Assembly: GCA_028825475.1 (NCBI GenBank)
Contig: JAPKAB010000004.1
Coordinates: 116,560-180,559, forward strand
Source: Ascidiaceihabitans sp.
GTDB lineage: Bacteria; Pseudomonadota; Alphaproteobacteria; Rhodobacterales; Rhodobacteraceae
Direction: 5' to 3'
DNA length: 64,000 bases
Under the pieces are notes generated by a model, which had not been told where the DNA came from, ran no database searches, and worked only from the letters and a program-made list of their open reading frames with translations. How positions within the stretch are numbered: the first letter of the stretch is position 1; each line of letters opens with the position of its first letter. Made by a program: the position numbers and the translations under genes. This document shows positions 54,625 through 64,000 of the stretch, piece by piece.

Positions 54625-55821
54625 TCAGCTTTGCGCTTGATACACCGCTGACACCTCAGCCCGAATAATCCGCGCGATCAGTTCACAGTCCTCAATGGAA
54701 AAGGTCAGCGGCACGCGCATATCAACAACACCGCGTAAAATACGGTCAGAAGCTGGCATTTGGACAGGGTTTGCATATTTCCAGCTGTCGTAACGACTGG
54801 TGAACGCCACAGGTTCAGCGGCACCAAACCATTTCAACTCCACACCACGTTTCAGACAACGCGCCAAAACCTCAACCACTGCATCCTCAGACCAATCCAG
54901 CAACAGGAACTGAATTGAGGAACCAACGATAACTTCTTGGGGCGCACGTTCAACAACACTCAGCCCAGGAATGTCACGAAACCCCGCCTCAAGCGCATAG
55001 TAACGATCATTCCAACGCTGGCATTGCGTTGCCAAGTCCGCAATCTGTGGACGCAAAATTGCAGCTCGCAAGTTATCCATACGTCCTGAGATATTGGGGG
55101 TTTCGTATTTGATATCTGCGAAAACCTCGACATCAGGGGCCGCCAGATGCCTTTCAAACAGCATATAAGACCCCGACAGCATAATTGATTTTGCCGCCAA
55201 CTCAGGATCATCGGTGACCAAAAAACCGCCCTCGCCTGAATTTACGTGTTTATAGGTCTGACAAGAATAGCAGCCAATCGCGCCAGCACGCCCAGAGGGC
55301 ACCCCGTTCCACGAAGCCCCCATTGTATGCGCGCAATCCTCAACGACCTTCACGCCCGCCGCATTACACATCGCCATCAAACGATCCATGTCACAGATAT
55401 GCCCACGCATGTGGCTTAGAAGCAGAACATTGGCTTGATCCAGCTTGGCCTCAAGATCATCCAGATCAATTGTCAGCCCCTCAGTCACGCCCACAAACAC
55501 AGGCTGCGCACCAACTGCTGCAATCGCACCCGGCACAGGAGCCAGCGTAAAGGCGTTCGATAACACCTTATCGCCGTGCCCAACGCCCAATGCGCGCAAA
55601 GCTGTCGCCATCGCATAACCACCAGACGCAACAGCAAGGCAATATTTTGCCCCGACATACTGCGCATATTCCTGCTCCAGCAGCGCTGTTTCCGACAATT
55701 CGCCCGCCGTTGTGTTGTAACGATGCAAACGACCATGGCGCAAAACGGCCAATGCCGCCTCTATACCAGCTTCGGGGATGGATTCTTGTTGGGTAAAACT
55801 ACCAGTGAAATTCTCTGTCAT
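54625..55821 (-). CDS. DegT/DnrJ/EryC1/StrS family PLP-dependent aminotransferase
   Basis: VEDCAHTMGASWNGVPSGRAGAIGCYSCQTYKHVNSGEGGFLVTDD; internal start MTENFTGSF. Confidence 0.92.
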   Translation of the reverse strand: MTENFTGSFTQQESIPEAGIEAALAVLRHGRLHRYNTTAGELSETALLEQEYAQYVGAKYCLAVASGGYAMATALRALGVGHGDKVLSNAFTLAPVPGAIAAVGAQPVFVGVTEGLTIDLDDLEAKLDQANVLLLSHMRGHICDMDRLMAMCNAAGVKVVEDCAHTMGASWNGVPSGRAGAIGCYSCQTYKHVNSGEGGFLVTDDPELAAKSIMLSGSYMLFERHLAAPDVEVFADIKYETPNISGRMDNLRAAILRPQIADLATQCQRWNDRYYALEAGFRDIPGLSVVERAPQEVIVGSSIQFLLLDWSEDAVVEVLARCLKRGVELKWFGAAEPVAFTSRYDSWKYANPVQMPASDRILRGVVDMRVPLTFSIEDCELIARIIRAEVSAVYQAQS

Positions 55822-55895
55822 AGAGGTGTTGTGCTGACACGAGTGCTGCGCGTCAAGACGCACAACGCAGATTTACAAACCCCAAAACAACTCCT

Positions 55896-56561
55896 TCACC
55901 CCAACAAATTGGTCACAATGTCTGGCAGGTCTTTATAATTGTCCAACAATGCCTCTGGCTCCAATGCTGCCATATCGCCACCCGCAGGGCCAAAGGTGAC
56001 CAAGACACATGGCACGCCAGCGTTGCGCGCAGTATTGCGGTCCGTATCCGTATCCCCAATCAGACAGGTCAACGCAGGATCACCACCCGCGCGGCGCGCC
56101 GCCTCAAACAAATGTTCGGGGTTTGGCTTGCGCACAGACAGCGTATCCGCGCCCACCATCGATGCAAACGCATCGCGCACACCAAGGCGGCGTAACAGCT
56201 CCTCTGCCAGCCCTTCGGGCTTGTTCGTGGCAATACCAACGCCGTAACCCAGCAATTTCAGGGCCTCAACGGCATCCATCGCGCCGTCATACATAACAGT
56301 GCGGCTGTCGATGTCTTTGGCATAGGCCTCGAGCAGCACAGGGTAATAGTGATCCAAAACATCCGCATCATTGGCACGTTCCAAACGCTGCAGCCCCAGC
56401 GACAACATCGCCCGTCCCCCGCGCAGCGCCGTGCCTGCATCTGTTAAAGGGTCCAACATATCGTCAACGCCCATGTCACGAAAACAAACATTGGCGGCCT
56501 CAATCAAATCACCGCTGGTGTCGGCCAATGTGCCGTCCAAATCAAAAATTACTGTCTTCAT
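55896..56561 (-). CDS. HAD family phosphatase, phosphoglycolate phosphatase-like
   Basis: MKTVIFDLDGTLADTSGDLIEAAN; GIATNKPE; CLIGDTDTDRNTARNAG. Confidence 0.92.
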   Translation of the reverse strand: MKTVIFDLDGTLADTSGDLIEAANVCFRDMGVDDMLDPLTDAGTALRGGRAMLSLGLQRLERANDADVLDHYYPVLLEAYAKDIDSRTVMYDGAMDAVEALKLLGYGVGIATNKPEGLAEELLRRLGVRDAFASMVGADTLSVRKPNPEHLFEAARRAGGDPALTCLIGDTDTDRNTARNAGVPCVLVTFGPAGGDMAALEPEALLDNYKDLPDIVTNLLG

Positions 56562-56699
56562 AGCCTGCGCCCCTTTGATTGTTTCGGCGGTCAACCGCTT
56601 GCGAGTGTTGCAACCCGCAATTTCAATTGATGCCCAAATACCTTGTGCCTTTGGTACAAATGGATAAAACGGGCGCGAATAGAACAAAAGAGATTTCGC

Positions 56700-58046
56700 A
56701 TGAGTGTTGCTTTAATTATTCTGGGTGCCGGCAAAGGCACACGGATGAATTCTGATTTACCAAAAGTACTTCATCCCATCGCGGGTGCACCGATGTTGGT
56801 CCACGCGATGCGCGCAGGCGCAACACTTGATCCGGCCCACACCGTTATTGTTGCTGGCCACGGCGCAGAGGTCGTGACCAAAGCGGCCCAAGCTTATGAC
56901 CCAGACGCAAAGGTCGTATTGCAAACCCAACAGCTTGGCACCGGCCACGCCGTGTCCCAAGCCGCCGACGCGTTGGCAGATTTTGAGGGCAAGGTGATCG
57001 TCCTATACGGCGACACGCCGTTCGTGAAACCCGAAACCTTGCAGGCTATGTTAGATGCCAAAGCGGACGTTGTTGTACTTGGCTTTGAACCACAAGACGC
57101 TGGCCGATATGGCCGCCTAGTGACCAATGGTTCATCCCTAGAACGCATCGTTGAATTTAAAGATGCATCACCTGAAGAACGTAAAATAAATCTTTGTAAT
57201 AGCGGCGTTATTTGCTGCTCTGGACCGATGCTATTTGATCTACTTAGCAAAGTCACAAACGACAACGCCTCAGGCGAATATTACCTTACAGACGTGATTG
57301 GTCTTGCCCGCAATGCAGGCCATTCAGCAACCGTTGTGACCTGCTCAGAGGGTGAAACCCTCGGCGTTAACTCACGCGCAGAACTTGCATCCGCTGATGC
57401 AATGTATCAGGCCGCCGCCCGCCTCACACTGATGGAAGACGGTGTAACGCTCGTTGCACCCGACACCGTGTACCTATCGCTGGACACAATCATTGGACGG
57501 GACACAATCATCGAACCAAATGTGGTATTTGGCCCTGATGTTACAGTCGAATCCGGCACAACCATCCGCGCATTTTCACACCTCGAGGGCTGCCATGTTT
57601 CACGCGGCAGTGTCGTGGGCCCTTACGCCCGCCTACGCCCCGGTGCTGAATTGTCCGAAAACGTGCGCATCGGCAACTTTGTTGAAGTTAAAAACGCAAC
57701 CATCGCTGAAGGGGCCAAGGTCAATCACCTGTCCTACATCGGCGATGCCTCAATCGGTGAACGCAGCAATATCGGCGCAGGCACAATTACCTGCAACTAT
57801 GATGGCGTCTTAAAGCACCGCACCGAAATTGGGGCCGATGTGTTTATCGGGTCCAACACAATGCTGGTTGCACCCGTTACCGTTGGCAATCGTGCGATGA
57901 CAGGCAGTGGTTCAGTGATCACCTCAAACGTCGAGTCCGAGGCATTGGCCATCGGTCGTGCACGCCAAGTGTCAAAACCGGGCATGGCGCAGAAATTGTT
58001 CGATATCTTACAGGCCAAGAAGGCAAAACTGAAAGGGAGCAGCTAA
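56700..58046 (+). CDS. glmU: Bifunctional UDP-GlcNAc pyrophosphorylase / glucosamine-1-phosphate acetyltransferase
   Basis: ILGAGKGTRMNSDLPKVLHPIAGAPM; left-handed beta-helix C-terminus. Confidence 0.97.
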   Translation: MSVALIILGAGKGTRMNSDLPKVLHPIAGAPMLVHAMRAGATLDPAHTVIVAGHGAEVVTKAAQAYDPDAKVVLQTQQLGTGHAVSQAADALADFEGKVIVLYGDTPFVKPETLQAMLDAKADVVVLGFEPQDAGRYGRLVTNGSSLERIVEFKDASPEERKINLCNSGVICCSGPMLFDLLSKVTNDNASGEYYLTDVIGLARNAGHSATVVTCSEGETLGVNSRAELASADAMYQAAARLTLMEDGVTLVAPDTVYLSLDTIIGRDTIIEPNVVFGPDVTVESGTTIRAFSHLEGCHVSRGSVVGPYARLRPGAELSENVRIGNFVEVKNATIAEGAKVNHLSYIGDASIGERSNIGAGTITCNYDGVLKHRTEIGADVFIGSNTMLVAPVTVGNRAMTGSGSVITSNVESEALAIGRARQVSKPGMAQKLFDILQAKKAKLKGSS

Positions 58047-58047
58047 A

Positions 58048-59868
58048 ATGTGTGGTATTGTAGGGGTCCTCGGGACGAATGAAGTTGCACCAATTCTCGT
58101 TGAAGCGCTCAAACGCTTAGAATATCGCGGCTATGACAGCGCCGGTATTGCGACGATTAACGATGGCTCCTTGGACCGTCGTCGCGCTATCGGCAAACTG
58201 GTGAACCTTGGGGATCGTTTGGTCCATGAGCCGCTCGCAGGTAAATCTGGCATTGGCCACACCCGCTGGGCAACACACGGCGCACCGAACGAGAACAACG
58301 CGCATCCGCACAAGTCGGGCAAAGTTGCCGTTGTGCACAATGGCATCATCGAAAACTTCCGTGAATTGCGCGAAGAGCTCGCAACACACGGCCTTGAGTT
58401 CACAACTGATACGGATACTGAAACCGTCGCCATGTTGACGGATTACTTTGTCTCTCGGGGTGCCACACCAATTGAAGCTGTAAACCAAACACTTGCAAAA
58501 CTTGACGGTGCCTTCGCCCTCGCCTTCTTATTTGACGGCGAACAGGACCTTATGATCGCAGCGCGCAAGGGTTCTCCCCTCGCAATCGGTCACGGTGACG
58601 GCGAAATGTACATTGGATCAGACGCCATCGCACTTGCGCCAATGACCAACCGCGTCACCTACCTTGAAGAAGGTGACTGCGCTGTCCTAACACGCACCAG
58701 CCTAGAAATTCGTGACCAAAATGGTGAGTTGGCAAATCGCGCCGTCAAAACCATCGAAATTGACAGCTCTCGCGTCGACAAGGCCGGTTACAAACACTTT
58801 ATGGCCAAGGAAATTGCCGAGCAGCCAACTGTTCTTGGCAACACCTTGTCCCACTACATAAGCCCAGAGGGCGAAATCAATCTTCCAAACCCAGGTATCG
58901 ACTTTAGCAAGATCGAACGTCTGACAATGGTTGCCTGTGGTACTGCCTACTACGCCTGCATGACGGCCAAATACTGGTTTGAACAGATCGCACGTATCCC
59001 CGTTGAAATCGATGTGGCATCAGAATTCCGCTACCGCGAGCCCCCAATCACCAAAGGCACCGTTGCCCTATTCGTTAGCCAATCTGGCGAGACAGCAGAC
59101 ACCCTTGCCGCGCTGCGCTACTGCGAAGGTAAAGCGGACAAGATATTGTCGGTGGTCAACGTTCCTGAAAGTTCAATCGCCCGTGAAAGCGATCTAGCCC
59201 TGCCCATTTTTGCAGGTGTTGAAGTTGGCGTTGCATCGACCAAAGCCTTCACTTGCCAATTGACTGTGCTGCTGTCTCTGGCCCTCAAGGCTGCATCTGA
59301 TCGCGGTGAAATCACGCCAGAACAGCTCGCAGATCACGTCGCTGCAATGCGCAATGTACCGGCATTGATCAACGCAGCTATCGACCAAGACGCACAAATG
59401 CAAAGCGCTGCACGCAAGATTTCTGAGGCACGCGACATACTTTTCTTGGGTCGTGGCGTCATGTATCCTTTAGCCCACGAAGGTGCGCTAAAGCTAAAAG
59501 AAATCAGCTATATACATGCCGAAGCTTATGCATCTGGCGAACTAAAGCACGGACCAATCGCACTGGTAGACAAACATGTTCCTGTCGTTGTGATGGCCCC
59601 GCGCGATCCTCTGTTTGATAAGAGTGTATCGAACATGCAAGAGGTTATGGCCCGCAAAGGTAAGGTCGTTTTGATCTCTGATGCCCAAGGGCTCAAAGAA
59701 GCGGGTGAAGGCACATGGGCAACCGTTGAGATGCCAACGGTACCAGACGTTGTCGCCCCAATTGTTTACGCGGTTCCTGCACAATTGCTTGCCTACCACA
59801 CCGCCGTTGCCAAAGGCACAGACGTGGATCAACCACGCAATCTGGCCAAATCCGTAACGGTAGAGTAA
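58048..59868 (+). CDS. glmS: Glutamine--fructose-6-phosphate aminotransferase
   Basis: MCGIVGVLGTNEVAPILVEALKRLEYRGYDSAGIA; ends DQPRNLAKSVTVE. Confidence 0.98.
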   Translation: MCGIVGVLGTNEVAPILVEALKRLEYRGYDSAGIATINDGSLDRRRAIGKLVNLGDRLVHEPLAGKSGIGHTRWATHGAPNENNAHPHKSGKVAVVHNGIIENFRELREELATHGLEFTTDTDTETVAMLTDYFVSRGATPIEAVNQTLAKLDGAFALAFLFDGEQDLMIAARKGSPLAIGHGDGEMYIGSDAIALAPMTNRVTYLEEGDCAVLTRTSLEIRDQNGELANRAVKTIEIDSSRVDKAGYKHFMAKEIAEQPTVLGNTLSHYISPEGEINLPNPGIDFSKIERLTMVACGTAYYACMTAKYWFEQIARIPVEIDVASEFRYREPPITKGTVALFVSQSGETADTLAALRYCEGKADKILSVVNVPESSIARESDLALPIFAGVEVGVASTKAFTCQLTVLLSLALKAASDRGEITPEQLADHVAAMRNVPALINAAIDQDAQMQSAARKISEARDILFLGRGVMYPLAHEGALKLKEISYIHAEAYASGELKHGPIALVDKHVPVVVMAPRDPLFDKSVSNMQEVMARKGKVVLISDAQGLKEAGEGTWATVEMPTVPDVVAPIVYAVPAQLLAYHTAVAKGTDVDQPRNLAKSVTVE

Positions 59869-59922
59869 AGGGCGTTTAGCTCACTCGGCCTGCCATGAAA
59901 TTGGCGGGCCACATACATCACG

Positions 59923-60639
59923 TTGGATGGCTTACCAACGCATATACTGGATACATCCGACATGAACCTCGAGGACGCACTTGCGCAACTCAACGAACAC
60001 CAAGACGCCGCAAAAGCTGAAAGCTCTGCAGCCTACCATAAGGCACCCCGCCCCTACCTTGGTGTTGCCAACCCGATCATCAATGATCTGACCAAAGAGT
60101 GGCGCACACAGATGGACGTGGAACAACGCGTCGATCTGGCTGACGCCCTTTGGGAAACCGATATCTTTGAGGCGCGCATCGCTGCAGCCAAGTTGCTGAC
60201 CCAAGCGCGCATCAAAGAAGATGATGACGTCTGGGGCCTGATCGCATCATGGGTGGATGAGTTTGATAGCCTTGCGATTGCAGATTACGCCTGTATGGCC
60301 GGTCAAAAGCGCGTTGTTGCCGACCCATCCCGTATCGATCATGTTGAGGCATGGGTCACGTCGGAACATATGTGGACGCGCCGTGCGGCCCTAATGATCA
60401 CCTTGCCTTGGACCAAACAGAACCACCCCAAAGAACAAGACATGGCAATCCGCCAACGTGTCTTGGGCTGGGCTGCAACGCTTGTTCCAGACCGTGCATG
60501 GTTTGTTCAGAAAGCGATCGCAGGTTGGTTGCTGGAGCTATCCAAACACGATCCAGAAACCGTTGCTGCGTTCCTAGAGGAACATGGCGCTGCGATGAAA
60601 CCATTCGCCGCCAAAGAAGCTGCAAAGCTGCTTAAGTAA
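59923..60639 (+). CDS. AlkD-type DNA alkylation repair protein
   Basis: HEAT-like helical protein (WETDIFEARIAAAKLL; WVTSEHMWTRRAALMITLPWTK; WFVQKAIAGWLLELSKHDPETV); start may be at MNLEDALAQ. Confidence 0.88.
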   Translation: MDGLPTHILDTSDMNLEDALAQLNEHQDAAKAESSAAYHKAPRPYLGVANPIINDLTKEWRTQMDVEQRVDLADALWETDIFEARIAAAKLLTQARIKEDDDVWGLIASWVDEFDSLAIADYACMAGQKRVVADPSRIDHVEAWVTSEHMWTRRAALMITLPWTKQNHPKEQDMAIRQRVLGWAATLVPDRAWFVQKAIAGWLLELSKHDPETVAAFLEEHGAAMKPFAAKEAAKLLK

Positions 60640-60646
60640 CAAATCG

Positions 60647-60676
60647 AACCAGTCGCCCCGTTCGCGGCGGCTGGTT
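60647..60676. terminator. Hairpin between convergent genes
   Basis: AACCAGTCGCC...GGCGGCTGGTT (one G:U wobble). Confidence 0.5.
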
Positions 60677-61122
60677 TACCCCGTCACCTCGACTGAAACC
60701 AGACCAGTCAGCGGTGCACCCAACGCCTGAAATGCTTGCAAAGACATGCGGCTACCGGCCGTTGCTTCGCCCACAATCGGGATTAACAATACTCTCGTTG
60801 TTTTGCCGTTATAGGCCACGCTGCCAGTTTGCTGCGCTTTGACCAAAGGGGTCTTTAACCACAGACCCGTTTGCGCAGGGGTTCCAAGGGACGCAACGGT
60901 GACGCCAAGCGATCCACTTTGCCCAGCAACAGGTTGCACGACCGTCGGTGTACCCTCTGGACGCGCGATTGGGCGCAACTCACTGGTTGCAACGCCTAAC
61001 GGGGCGTCAATCACTGCGTCAGGAATGGCATTCCCAGCGCCCAAACCACCAAGGTTAAGGTTTGCACATCCGGCCAAACTGGCCCCAATAACGGTCATCG
61101 CGATAATTTTTTTCATAATCAC
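60676..61122 (-). CDS. Putative lipoprotein
   Basis: MKKIIAMTVIGASLAGCANLNLGGLGAG lipobox. Confidence 0.7.
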   Translation of the reverse strand: MIMKKIIAMTVIGASLAGCANLNLGGLGAGNAIPDAVIDAPLGVATSELRPIARPEGTPTVVQPVAGQSGSLGVTVASLGTPAQTGLWLKTPLVKAQQTGSVAYNGKTTRVLLIPIVGEATAGSRMSLQAFQALGAPLTGLVSVEVTG

Positions 61123-61201
61123 ACAGTAGCTTGCACGCGCATCGGCTTCAATCGCCCTTTCCCTCTTGCCCTGCCATAGGCGCTTCCCTACCTATATACG
61201 T

Positions 61202-62209
61202 ATGAATGCACCTCTTATTGACCCCTTCGCACGCGCCATCAATTACCTGCGCGTTTCCGTGACGGATCGCTGCGATTTTCGCTGCGTCTACTGCATGTCA
61301 GAAAACATGACGTTCCTGCCCAAAAAGGAACTGCTGACCTTAGAGGAATTGGACCGCATGTGTTCGACCTTCATCGGTCTGGGTGTTGAAAAACTGCGCA
61401 TTACCGGCGGTGAACCTTTGGTACGCAAAGGGATCATGACCTTCTTTGACGGTATGACCCGCCACCTTGAAGCTGGAACGCTCAAGGAATTGACGCTGAC
61501 CACCAATGGCAGCCAACTCGAAAAATACGCAGACGATCTGTTTGCCGCAGGTGTGCGCCGCGTGAACATCTCACTCGATACCCTTGACGAGAAGAAATTC
61601 GCAGACATCACCCGCTGGGGCCGCCTGCCCCAAGTGCTGCGCGGCGTCGATGCAGCCCTCAAGGCTGGGCTAAAGGTCAAGATCAACGCGGTGGCCCTAA
61701 AAGGCTTTAACGAACCCGAACTGCCGCAAATCACTGAGTGGTGTGCAGAACTGGGCATGGACCTGACGTGGATCGAAGTTATGCCAATGGGCGACATCGG
61801 GAACGAGGATCGCCTAAGCCAATATTGGTCCCTCAAGGATGTTCAGGCCAAATACAACGAACATTACACCGTGACAGAACTGGCCGAACGCACAGGCGGC
61901 CCTGCGCGTTACGTCCGCCTTGAGGAAACAGGGCAAAAGATCGGGTTCATCACACCACTTAGCCACAATTTCTGCGAAAGCTGCAACCGCGTGCGCCTGA
62001 CCTGTACCGGCGAAATCTATCTGTGCTTGGGCCAAGAAGACATGGCAGACCTGCGCGCCCCCTTACGCGCCCATCCAGATGACAACGGCCCCCTAGAGGA
62101 CGCCATCCGCGCCTCAATCGCGATGAAGCCAAAGGGGCATGATTTCGATTACTCACGCCAACAACTCGACGGGCAAATGCCACGACACATGAGCCATACC
62201 GGCGGTTGA
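61202..62209 (+). CDS. moaA: GTP 3',8-cyclase MoaA
   Basis: [18 protein letters not shown] radical SAM motif; second CxxC cluster [25 protein letters not shown]-terminal GG. Confidence 0.97.
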   Translation: MNAPLIDPFARAINYLRVSVTDRCDFRCVYCMSENMTFLPKKELLTLEELDRMCSTFIGLGVEKLRITGGEPLVRKGIMTFFDGMTRHLEAGTLKELTLTTNGSQLEKYADDLFAAGVRRVNISLDTLDEKKFADITRWGRLPQVLRGVDAALKAGLKVKINAVALKGFNEPELPQITEWCAELGMDLTWIEVMPMGDIGNEDRLSQYWSLKDVQAKYNEHYTVTELAERTGGPARYVRLEETGQKIGFITPLSHNFCESCNRVRLTCTGEIYLCLGQEDMADLRAPLRAHPDDNGPLEDAIRASIAMKPKGHDFDYSRQQLDGQMPRHMSHTGG

Positions 62210-62275
62210 GTTGAGGTGTGGGCTAAGCGGGCAAATTGCTATACGCGGCTGACGTTTTAATGGCAGCTATGGCGC

Positions 62276-63034
62276 TTAATCTGCAGGGCATTGTTGAAGG
62301 CAGCCCCAACCGTCGTATGATCCACCAAAGTCTTCGGCTAGCCGCTCCAACTCAAAGGTAATTGGGTCAAGGCTGGACGGTGAATCAATTCTCTGAACAA
62401 GAAGGTCGAACGTTTTTTTCCATATGCCGCTCGACTTGATCTCTACGGAAAACCCTTTCTCTATGACAGTTTTTTCGAACTGTTTCATTTGCTTCCGGTC
62501 TTGGAAAATAACTGAGTGATCAATGTTGCGCGGTATGTTCAAATCGTCCCCCCCTTCCTCCATCCGGATATACACGGCTCTATTTGTGATCTCATTCATT
62601 GCCATCGCATTTGGGTACAAATCGTTCAAGTAGGTCTGCCAGTCGGCATCTTCAAATTTGAACGTGGTTGTCTCGTAGGCAGGAAATGCCTTTGTAAAAT
62701 CGTCAACGAGTGCCTCAAAACCAGCTTGTGCAGTCCCATAGAAATAGAAATTGCGTTTGCAGTCTCCTGTTTGGCTCGCGACCAATTTTAAAGCTGCAGT
62801 CAGGTTAACGTTAATGAACTCCTCCAGATTTTCAAGAGGTTGAAATTCCTCTAACGTCGTCATGCCATTTTCTGGATTAGGGTACATTAATTTGATTTCG
62901 ATGCAGTAAAATTCGCGAAATTCAGAAATTGGAGCAACGTCCAAAAGCGAGAGATCCACCATCATCGAATGCGGCGCGCCGTCTATTTCACAAAAGTAGA
63001 AGTCCCAGTGTTCACTTGATTTTTCAGACAACAT
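62276..63034 (-). CDS. DUF695 + RraB-like two-domain protein
   Basis: N-terminal HWDFYFCEIDGAPHSMMVDLSL (DUF695 pattern), C-terminal FEKTVIEKGFSVEIKSSG...LERLAEDFGGSYDGWGC (RraB pattern). Confidence 0.6.
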   Translation of the reverse strand: MLSEKSSEHWDFYFCEIDGAPHSMMVDLSLLDVAPISEFREFYCIEIKLMYPNPENGMTTLEEFQPLENLEEFINVNLTAALKLVASQTGDCKRNFYFYGTAQAGFEALVDDFTKAFPAYETTTFKFEDADWQTYLNDLYPNAMAMNEITNRAVYIRMEEGGDDLNIPRNIDHSVIFQDRKQMKQFEKTVIEKGFSVEIKSSGIWKKTFDLLVQRIDSPSSLDPITFELERLAEDFGGSYDGWGCLQQCPAD

Positions 63035-63222
63035 TTATGGGTCCCCTTGTTCGCTTCACCGTTTACTTTATCAACTTACAAGGAATGATCAACCTAAACG
63101 GGTATAGAGGCAAACAGTTGTCACGAAACTAAAAAGCAGCCCTTCATCCAAAGCACAGCATACGTCAATAAGGACGCAAACCATGCCGCCCTAATCGCCA
63201 ATACTCACCACACCAGAAGCGT

Positions 63223-63888
63223 TTAGTGACCCGCTAGCTTAGATTTCAACTGGTCAAAGCTGTATCGCCTTTTGGGCATCACAAATGGTATGCGGCCAGA
63301 GGACAGATTGAAAATATCCCCCTCTACGCTGTCAATGATACCAGCCGTGAATCTCTCTAACGGCGCGCACTCCCATTCAGGACCCGCGACGCCGGTGGCT
63401 GGATTAATGCTTGAATTCGGGTACGCAAAGCAAATTTGATTTGCACGAACCTTTATATGCCCCATCAACGCGTCCCTATTACCTGGATACCAAAGCCATT
63501 CCCGACCGTTTTCGGTATAATATGTCAGTTGAGTTTTATGAAAGCTGTCGTAATGCATTACAGTACGACCCTTGAGGTAATCTGGGATTTCCAGAGATTT
63601 CTTGGATTTGATGACAGGATCATGATGTAAAATGGTCCATCCATCAATCACGTCAACTTGAGTGAAATCTTCTGAAACTCTATCTTTTATTGCTCCAGTT
63701 TCGTGTGTCGGACACCCTATCAATCCACTCGTTTCTCTCGTCACACGACGGGTTACCTCATTTGCATCTAGCGCGATACACACATCGTTGGAATTAGGAT
63801 AACGCCCAACTTCTTCAAGGCCAGAAAGCTCAGGAGCCTGATATTGAGAACCAAGGCAGCCTGCGGCGAAAAAAAGCAAGAAATACAT
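63223..63888 (-). CDS. Putative lipoprotein of unknown function
   Basis: MYFLLFFAAGCLGSQYQAPEL. Confidence 0.55.
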   Translation of the reverse strand: MYFLLFFAAGCLGSQYQAPELSGLEEVGRYPNSNDVCIALDANEVTRRVTRETSGLIGCPTHETGAIKDRVSEDFTQVDVIDGWTILHHDPVIKSKKSLEIPDYLKGRTVMHYDSFHKTQLTYYTENGREWLWYPGNRDALMGHIKVRANQICFAYPNSSINPATGVAGPEWECAPLERFTAGIIDSVEGDIFNLSSGRIPFVMPKRRYSFDQLKSKLAGH

Positions 63889-64000
63889 AGATATAGCTTG
63901 GTTCTACTCATAAATATTACCTGCCTGCTTTACTGAAAATAATTATATAAATATGAAAATATTCTAGCTGTTTTAAGCGTATTCGCAAACTTTTTCTTCT

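Overview
This 64 kb window is chromosomal DNA that looks like an alphaproteobacterium of the Rhodobacteraceae/Roseobacter type. That assignment rests on gene content and on the nuo operon carrying DUF5333/DUF5337-like inserts. It is mostly dense, operonic core genome. Main blocks, left to right: radA-cvpA-purF; surE-pcm-nlpD-like; tatABC on the minus strand beside a WYL/YafY-type regulator; a minus-strand module of a sodium:solute symporter, an orphan FbpC-like ABC ATPase and two tandem Lin0512-family genes; prfC; a DEAD-box helicase; a complete minus-strand complex I operon (nuoA to nuoN) followed by birA-coaX-rnj; a minus-strand leucine/isovalerate (liu/MCC) operon with several unexpected inserted genes; gph | glmU-glmS; alkD; moaA. 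I saw no tRNA, rRNA, CRISPR array or transposase. The most unusual observations are: (1) two separate conserved genes (a DUF1801 protein and an AlkC-type DNA alkylation repair protein), each interrupted by one in-frame TAG in the near-identical context AA(A/G)-TAG-GGG with an otherwise intact downstream frame, in a window where TAG is rarely a true terminator; (2) a perfect 12-6-12 inverted repeat in front of the WYL regulator; (3) accessory genes inside the nuo operon, including an uncalled 57-aa membrane ORF and a Lys/Ala-rich membrane protein sharing its C-terminal domain with NuoE; (4) WapI-like, ASCH-like and zinc-ribbon membrane genes translationally coupled within the leucine-degradation operon. 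All family names are from reading the supplied translations; no database search was run.
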